Of a stretch of DNA of 25,325 nucleotides, positions 21,101 to 25,325 are shown piece by piece (position 1 is the stretch's first letter; every line of letters starts with the position of its first letter). The stretch is from Mnemiopsis leidyi (taxonomy: Eukaryota > Ctenophora > Tentaculata > Lobata > Bolinopsidae), in contig JH153525.1 of assembly GCA_000226015.1 (NCBI GenBank), positions 37,093 through 62,417 of the forward strand, given 5' to 3'. The position numbers and the translations under genes are program-made. The notes under the pieces are model-generated. The model was not told where the DNA came from. It saw nothing but the letters and a program-made list of their open reading frames with translations, and did no database searches.

Positions 21101-24100
21101 CACCTAGGGGGAAGGGGGTTTCCAAATGATGATGATTGATGACGAGGGGGGAAGGGGGGTTTGGCCAATGATGATGTCATCAAAAATTTTTAGGATTTAT
21201 AGGACTTTTTTGAAAATTTTTGATTTCTTTTGAAAATTTTTATCAGAATTTTACAAAATCAGAAGGAAAATTTTCAAGTAAAATTTCTTATTCAGAAATC
21301 TGGTGAAATACTGTGTTTTCAACTGACGAAACACATGCTAATAGTTAAAAATCAAGTTCTTGAGGACAACCAGCAGATTTGTTTCCTACCTTTACAATGA
21401 GGACAACCAGCAGATTTGTTTCCTACCTTTACATTGAGGACAACCAGCAGATTTGTCTCCTACCTTTACATTGAGGACAACCAGCAGATTTGTCTCCTAC
21501 CTTTACATTGAGGACAACCAGCAGATTTGTTTCCTACCTTTACATTGATAACAACCAGTAGATTTGTCTCCTACCTTTACATTGAGGACAACCATTTTCT
21601 CCTTCTGCACATGAGAACATCCCCTCTTCTTTACATCGGAACTCAAAAGTAGACTTCGCGTCATCAGGCATGGCGTAGTTATCTTTGCATACAATATGTT
21701 CTTTATTCACTGAAATTGTTTGTCTCAGATCTTGTAACAGATATGCTCGCACCAGATCCCAGCTATAGCTTTTTATTTTCTGCTACGTTTGGCAAAAAGA
21801 CGATGACAGATACCATCTCGTCAGCTTAAATTCAGAATGTTTTACTTTTAAGCTGTCTGTTTGGTATCAAAACGCTTTTGTTTATGTTAACATGATTGTT
21901 ACAATGTAATCTCGTCAGTACGATAAATACTTCATGTACCTGTAATAGAAGCCCTAAGACTTTGATTTTCAGATATGCTTATCGACTCCACTCCACTATC
22001 CTCAGCAAGTTCAAGTTTTTCCGCTGTAGGATTCGCCAGGCATTGGCCTGAAAAAGAGTAGGTTTCGCGTATTTAGTGAAGTTCATTTTAAACTGAGAAA
22101 ATACTCAATATTTAGATTTGAGCGGAGAGTCGCGTTTTTGGTCTTGTGCTAGAAAAAGAGTGTTTCATCCTTGAGCAAGATCATTCCACTAGTCCGATAG
22201 TATTGGTGATTGTCGCCGATCTTTTCAAGTAAACTGTTACTGACGTATCATATTACATGAGAACGGGCAGGTGGATTGAAAGAAACGGAACTATTTAAAC
22301 AACGATAAATTTCAAAGCCATTTCAAGTTTCAACCTTAGTATGCCAGTTGCTAAGGTTTTACTTCTTTCCTAAACCTAGTATGCCAGTTTCTAAAGTTTT
22401 ACCTTCTTCCTAGTTGTTAGTGTGCCACTGATCAGTATAAGACTTACCAAAACATATAGGACAGCTATCACACTCCAAAATCCCGACGCCACCACTTGGT
22501 TCGCCACATGTGATCGTATAGGAAGCGGAGGCGTCAGCAGCCAACGCCATGTCATCGTCACAAGATACCTGGGCAACAATAAGTTACGTTTTATTTTAAA
22601 TTGCCTGATCAACCATGAGTTACGGTTTACTGTAAATTACCTGATCAACCATGAGTTACGTTTTATTGTAAAATGCCTGATCAACCATGAGTTACGTTTT
22701 ATTGTAAATGTAAATTACCTGATCAACCATGAGTTACGTTTTATTGTAAAATACCTGATCAACCATGAGTTACGTTTTATTGTAAATTACCTGGGCAACA
22801 ATAAGTTACGTTTTATTGTTAAATACATGGTCAACCATGAGTTACGTTTTATTGTAAATTACCTGATCAACCATGAGTTACGTTTTATTGTAAATTACCT
22901 GATCAACCTTGAGTTATGCTTTATTGTAAATTACCTTATCAACTACGAGTTACGTTTTATTTTAAATTACCTGATCAACCATGAGTTACGTTTTACTGTA
23001 GATTATTGTAGATTACCTGATCAAATTAGACTCACCATTTCTTTAGGCAGATCGTGTGTCTCTCCTTTCTTCAAAGCTACCATGGTTAAACGAAGGAAAA
23101 CAATGTCCGATCCTTCTTCAAACTTTTCAGTGTTAGGATCCTCCGGACACATAGCTGATGAAATGAAGGTTTCATAAAAGTATAGCAAGACCCCCCTTGC
23201 AAATTAAAGTATAGGGAGACCCCCCTTGCAAATTAGAGTATAGTGAGACCCTTTCTTTAGAACTTTAGAATTAGAGTATTGTGAGACCCTTTCTTTAGAA
23301 TTAGAGTACAGTGAGACCCTCGTTTTAGAATTAGAGCATCGGCATCGAATACTATGAAGTCAATATCTTACAGATAAGGAGATATTGATAGGCAGGACTA
23401 GGTTTCAAGACTTAGAGGAGAGACTGTTTAGTCACGTGACTTCTATAACTATAATACTCACGGTAACAAGTAGGACACTGCTCTCCACAGCTGAGTTTAC
23501 CATCGTCACTACACGTTATAGAGTACTGGTCCGGGGCTGCTACCTCTAGACTGTAAAGGTCTTCACATGTAACCTGAAATCGCGTATTATTCGTAAAAGT
23601 ATATAACAGAAGTTGTTCTCAACATTCGCATTACTGAACTGGGCATCGAGTTTATTCAAAGTTTTAGGATACGAGGGTTCATGTCGACTTTTTAAGTTTG
23701 GTTTCCCTCTCATTGTTTGTAAAACTCACTGCGTCTGGTTGCAGATGAAAGGTTTCTCCTTTTATCAGCTCCTTCATCACGATTGACTTAAAGACTGTAG
23801 TATTACCAGCAACAAACGCATCAGCATTTTCTGGATTTGCTGGGCACTTTGCTGAAACAAGACAGTCTTAAAATCACTAGTAGTTTGTTTGGATTTCAAC
23901 GACTTTTAAGATCAGTAAATTCTCGTCGAATTAGTTGTTAAATCCTCCTTCAGTTTACGATCACACTTACGATGACAGATGGGACAATGGTCTCCACAAC
24001 TAAGTTTACCATCTTCATGGCACGTAATAGTGTACTGATCTGGGGCTCCTTCCGCTAAACTCTGACCTTCAGCACAGGTCACCTGAAAGTCAGTAAGTAG

Positions 24101-25325
24101 GTAAGGTGAGGTAAGGTGAGGTAATTGTCGAAACTATTTATAGCACATGCGGTAGGTTTATTGGCTTACTGGGGGTTTCTTTGAAAGTTCAGTTTCGCTT
24201 CTCATTATTCAGAAAGTACCGTTTCTCAGAAACTTACTCCGTCTGGCTGCAGATGAAATGTCTCTCCTTTTATTAGCTCCTTCATCACGATTGAACGGAA
24301 TACAGGGGATTCGACAAACGCATCAGCACTCTCTGGGTTTGCTGGGCACTTGGCTGAAACATGCCTCAGTTCAACTTCATCATTTTAAAGATTTTGGATT
24401 TAAAGAGTCGATAATTAACATCAGTTTTACGATAATCATAATCAGTGAATGCTTATTATTGGTAATGATAACAAATGTATTTCAAGTATTAGTGTTGGTC
24501 ACGTGTGAATGTGGCGACTCACGTGACTTAGTGACTTACCATGACAGACAGGACAGTCTGTACAAGACAGCAGACCAGAGTTAGGTTGAGCGGTAGTATC
24601 TGCTCCATGACAAGTTATCTCGTAACTGTCTTGAGCATCGGTTGCTAGGGTCTGTCCGTCTGCGCACACGACCTGAATAGGAGGAAGTTTAGTTTCGGAC
24701 ATTTTAGACAATCTTATGAAATACTTTGTTAAGGTAAGGTGCAATTTTACTCTCCATTCTTTAATAAAAAGCTCATACGTCAAAAAGCAACAAGTACACC
24801 AAGCAGTATATTAGTGGTAAATTACCGCTTCTTTTTTCAGAGTGAATGTGTCGTCCTTCTTCAAAGAAGGGAGGAAGAGTTTACCAAACACAGGACTAGA
24901 CCCCTCAGCAAATGTATCTGTAGATTCCGGGTTTGCTGGACACTTGGCTGTGGATTTGTCAGAAAGTTACTCGAAGCTGTGAGATCATGCCGTATTGTGC
25001 CTTTGCTAATAGGTTTGAATGAACTGTATCAAATGTGTGAATAAACTTACATCAATATAATTTTGTACAAAAGCTACAGTTTGGATACAAGAAACTTACA
25101 ATAGCAATGTATCTGTTCGTCAGCAGCATCTTTAGTGTAAGCGAAGAAGTGGTTGTTTCCCTTACTCTCTCCAGTCCCTGCTTGTGTACAGTACCCGTAC
25201 ACTGAGTTTTCTTCTATACCCGCCCTGCGATTGTACCTGGTAAACTTGTGTACAGTACCCGTACACTGAGTTTTCTCTATACCCGCCCTGCGATTGTACC
25301 TGGTAAACTTGTGTACAGTACCAGT
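17961..25325 (-). CDS. Multi-module sushi (CCP)-like, probably GPI-anchored surface protein; 5' end off-window
   Basis: Seventeen phase-consistent exons, in transcript order: 25325(partial)-25100, 24947-24826, 24672-24540, 24353-24238, 24082-23971, 23851-23730, 23573-23462, 23154-23036, 22568-22448, 22047-21940, 21709-21575, 20997-20876, 20593-20467, 20296-20201, 19938-19810, 18481-18360 and 18128-17961 (TAA). They give about 729 residues. After the first exon they form eight two-exon modules of about 70-85 residues. The 3' modules fit the sushi pattern of four Cys: CRKTVGFDGE, then FTCREGY, QTC and PVC in the last one. The five 5' modules look like derived sushi: a C-P-x-N/D-P start, VTC, ITC, then DGKLSC and CPxC, giving six Cys and no Trp. 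N-glycosylation sites (NET, NST) support a secreted protein. Sushi domains serve adhesion and complement-type recognition; the ligand is unknown. No signal peptide is visible because the 5' exons are missing. The sushi label is inference from cysteine spacing. Confidence 0.8.
18281..18380 (-). repeat. Three-copy repeat carrying a 5' splice site (sushi gene)
   Basis: The end of exon 18481-18360 plus the start of its intron is repeated twice more within the intron. Donors GCAC|GTAAGTTTCAC occur after 18360, 18321 and 18286, so the periods are 39 and 35 bp. Each copy keeps TTTCACTTGCA upstream, the coding sequence for FTC. Confidence 0.9.
18545..18870. repeat. ~75-bp tandem repeat, four copies, one interrupted
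   Basis: Copies contain AGAAATATAACAAGC, AACTAGAAACTTCAACCT, GATGGTTATTTCTGCAG and TTATATTAGCTTTATTTT. A ~47-bp insertion splits copy two from copy three. The array lies in the intron between exons 19938-19810 and 18481-18360. The long minus-strand open frame across it comes from the period being a multiple of three. Confidence 0.85.
18900..19600. other. Rest of the same intron; no exon recognised
   Basis: Open stretches near 19450-19560 on both strands show no sushi-like cysteine pattern, and the flanking exons already join in phase (A|GT) without an added exon. No transposon motif was identified. Confidence 0.4.
19612..19800. repeat. TACATGCTATATAGC short tandem repeats by an exon donor
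   Basis: CTACATGCTATATAG-type 15-bp units, partly self-complementary, occur at 19615-19645 and more densely at 19721-19800. The denser block ends about 10 bp from the donor of exon 19938-19810. Confidence 0.75.
21070..21190. mobile_element. Probable small DNA-element fragment (GTCGTTCACATATGACGTCATC end)
   Basis: The stretch begins GGGGTCGTTCACATATGACG followed by TCATC. It contains two AGGGGGAAGGGGGTTT-like blocks and ends near GATGATGTCATC. A GTTCACA-TGACGTCA-like start is reminiscent of dispersed invertebrate elements that I recall only generally. Without a second copy in the window this stays tentative. Confidence 0.35.
21362..21602 (-). repeat. 37-bp minisatellite carrying exon end and 5' splice site
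   Basis: Six exact-length units start at 21362, 21399, 21436, 21473, 21510 and 21547; the exon's own copy starts at 21584. On the minus strand each reads GGTTGTCCTCAATGTAAAG|GTAGGAGACA (variants in two positions), so the last codons of exon 21709-21575 (GCPQCK) and its donor are repeated six more times downstream. Confidence 0.95.
22566..23030 (-). repeat. ~36-bp minisatellite filling one intron of the sushi gene
   Basis: About 13 units of ACCTGATCAACCATGAGTTA followed by CGTTTTATTGTAAATT (plus strand) occupy practically the whole intron 22569-23035. The first unit includes the real acceptor of exon 22568-22448. On the minus strand most units read GATCAG|GTAATTTA, so CAG|GT recurs every 36 bp. 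Confidence 0.95.
23177..23340. repeat. 29-39-bp tandem repeat near an acceptor
   Basis: Units start with ARAGTATAGTGAGACCC at 23177, 23206, 23235, 23274, 23303 and 23333 (the last partial). The array takes up about half of the intron 23155-23461 and starts about 20 bp from the acceptor of exon 23154-23036. On the minus strand it is not pyrimidine-rich. Confidence 0.85.
23462..24353 (-). repeat. Tandem duplication of a two-exon sushi-like module (~505 bp)
   Basis: The exon pair 24353-24238/24082-23971 and the pair 23851-23730/23573-23462 share encoded blocks SIVMKELIKGETFHLQPD, APDQY and GKLSC. Equivalent exon borders are offset by 502-509 bp. This is a recent module duplication compared with the others. 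Confidence 0.85.
25181..25325 (-). repeat. 63/64-bp tandem repeat in the first exon seen of the sushi-like gene
   Basis: Units start at 25181 (64 bp), 25245 (63 bp) and 25308 (cut by the window end). On the minus strand the copies are open in one frame (KFTRYNRRAGIE twice), and then diverge because of the one-base difference: EKTQCTGTV versus ENSVYGYCTQ. Each copy also contains TACAATCGCAG|GGCGGG, which could act as an acceptor, so the true 5' border of this exon is uncertain. Confidence 0.85.

Noticed and set aside
22422..23177. A 251-codon plus-strand open frame with NHELRFIV-type repeats
   Set aside because: It is the 36-bp intronic minisatellite read in an open frame because the period is a multiple of three; it is antisense to the sushi-like exons.

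Overview
This window looks like nuclear DNA from an animal, probably a marine invertebrate and possibly a non-bilaterian (the lineage is inference). Genes are split by short GT-AG introns, the DNA is AT-rich, and there are degenerate non-LTR, DNA-transposon and tRNA-like repeats. Three genes encode animal-type proteins: a MORN5-like protein, a six-transmembrane Kv channel and a multi-module sushi-like surface protein. I rebuilt the genes by joining exons whose splice phases agree; all complete models have lengths divisible by three.

Layout, left to right. (1) 1-1115: a foldback transposable element with long inverted arms and a tandem-repeat core. (2) 1116-3316: gene-poor DNA with a tRNA-like SINE fragment. 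(3) 3317-4295 (+): a four-exon MORN5 orthologue. (4) 4437-6200: nothing recognised. (5) About 6290-13813 (+): a promoter-like E-box/CCAAT cluster, then a six-exon, 243-residue gene I do not recognise. Its introns hold a pogo-like MITE, a LINE ORF1 relic, a 50-bp palindromic repeat, a 14-base assembly gap and a 16 x 16-bp array of E-boxes. (6) 14077-16435 (-): a complete five-exon, 564-residue Kv channel, convergent with the previous gene. (7) 17961 to beyond 25325 (-): the 3' part (17 exons, about 729 residues) of a repetitive cysteine-rich gene. It encodes at least eight two-exon sushi/CCP-like modules and ends in a probable GPI-anchor signal; its 5' end lies outside the window.

The most unusual theme is the relation between minisatellites and splice sites. 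In the sushi-like gene, three tandem arrays physically include a splice junction: a 37-bp unit repeating one 5' splice site, a 35/39-bp unit giving three donors in a row, and a ~36-bp unit filling a whole intron and repeating CAG|GT. Other arrays abut splice sites in the Kv gene and in the unknown gene. No gene is a clear functional partner of another; the window reads as four independent animal loci in a minisatellite-rich region.
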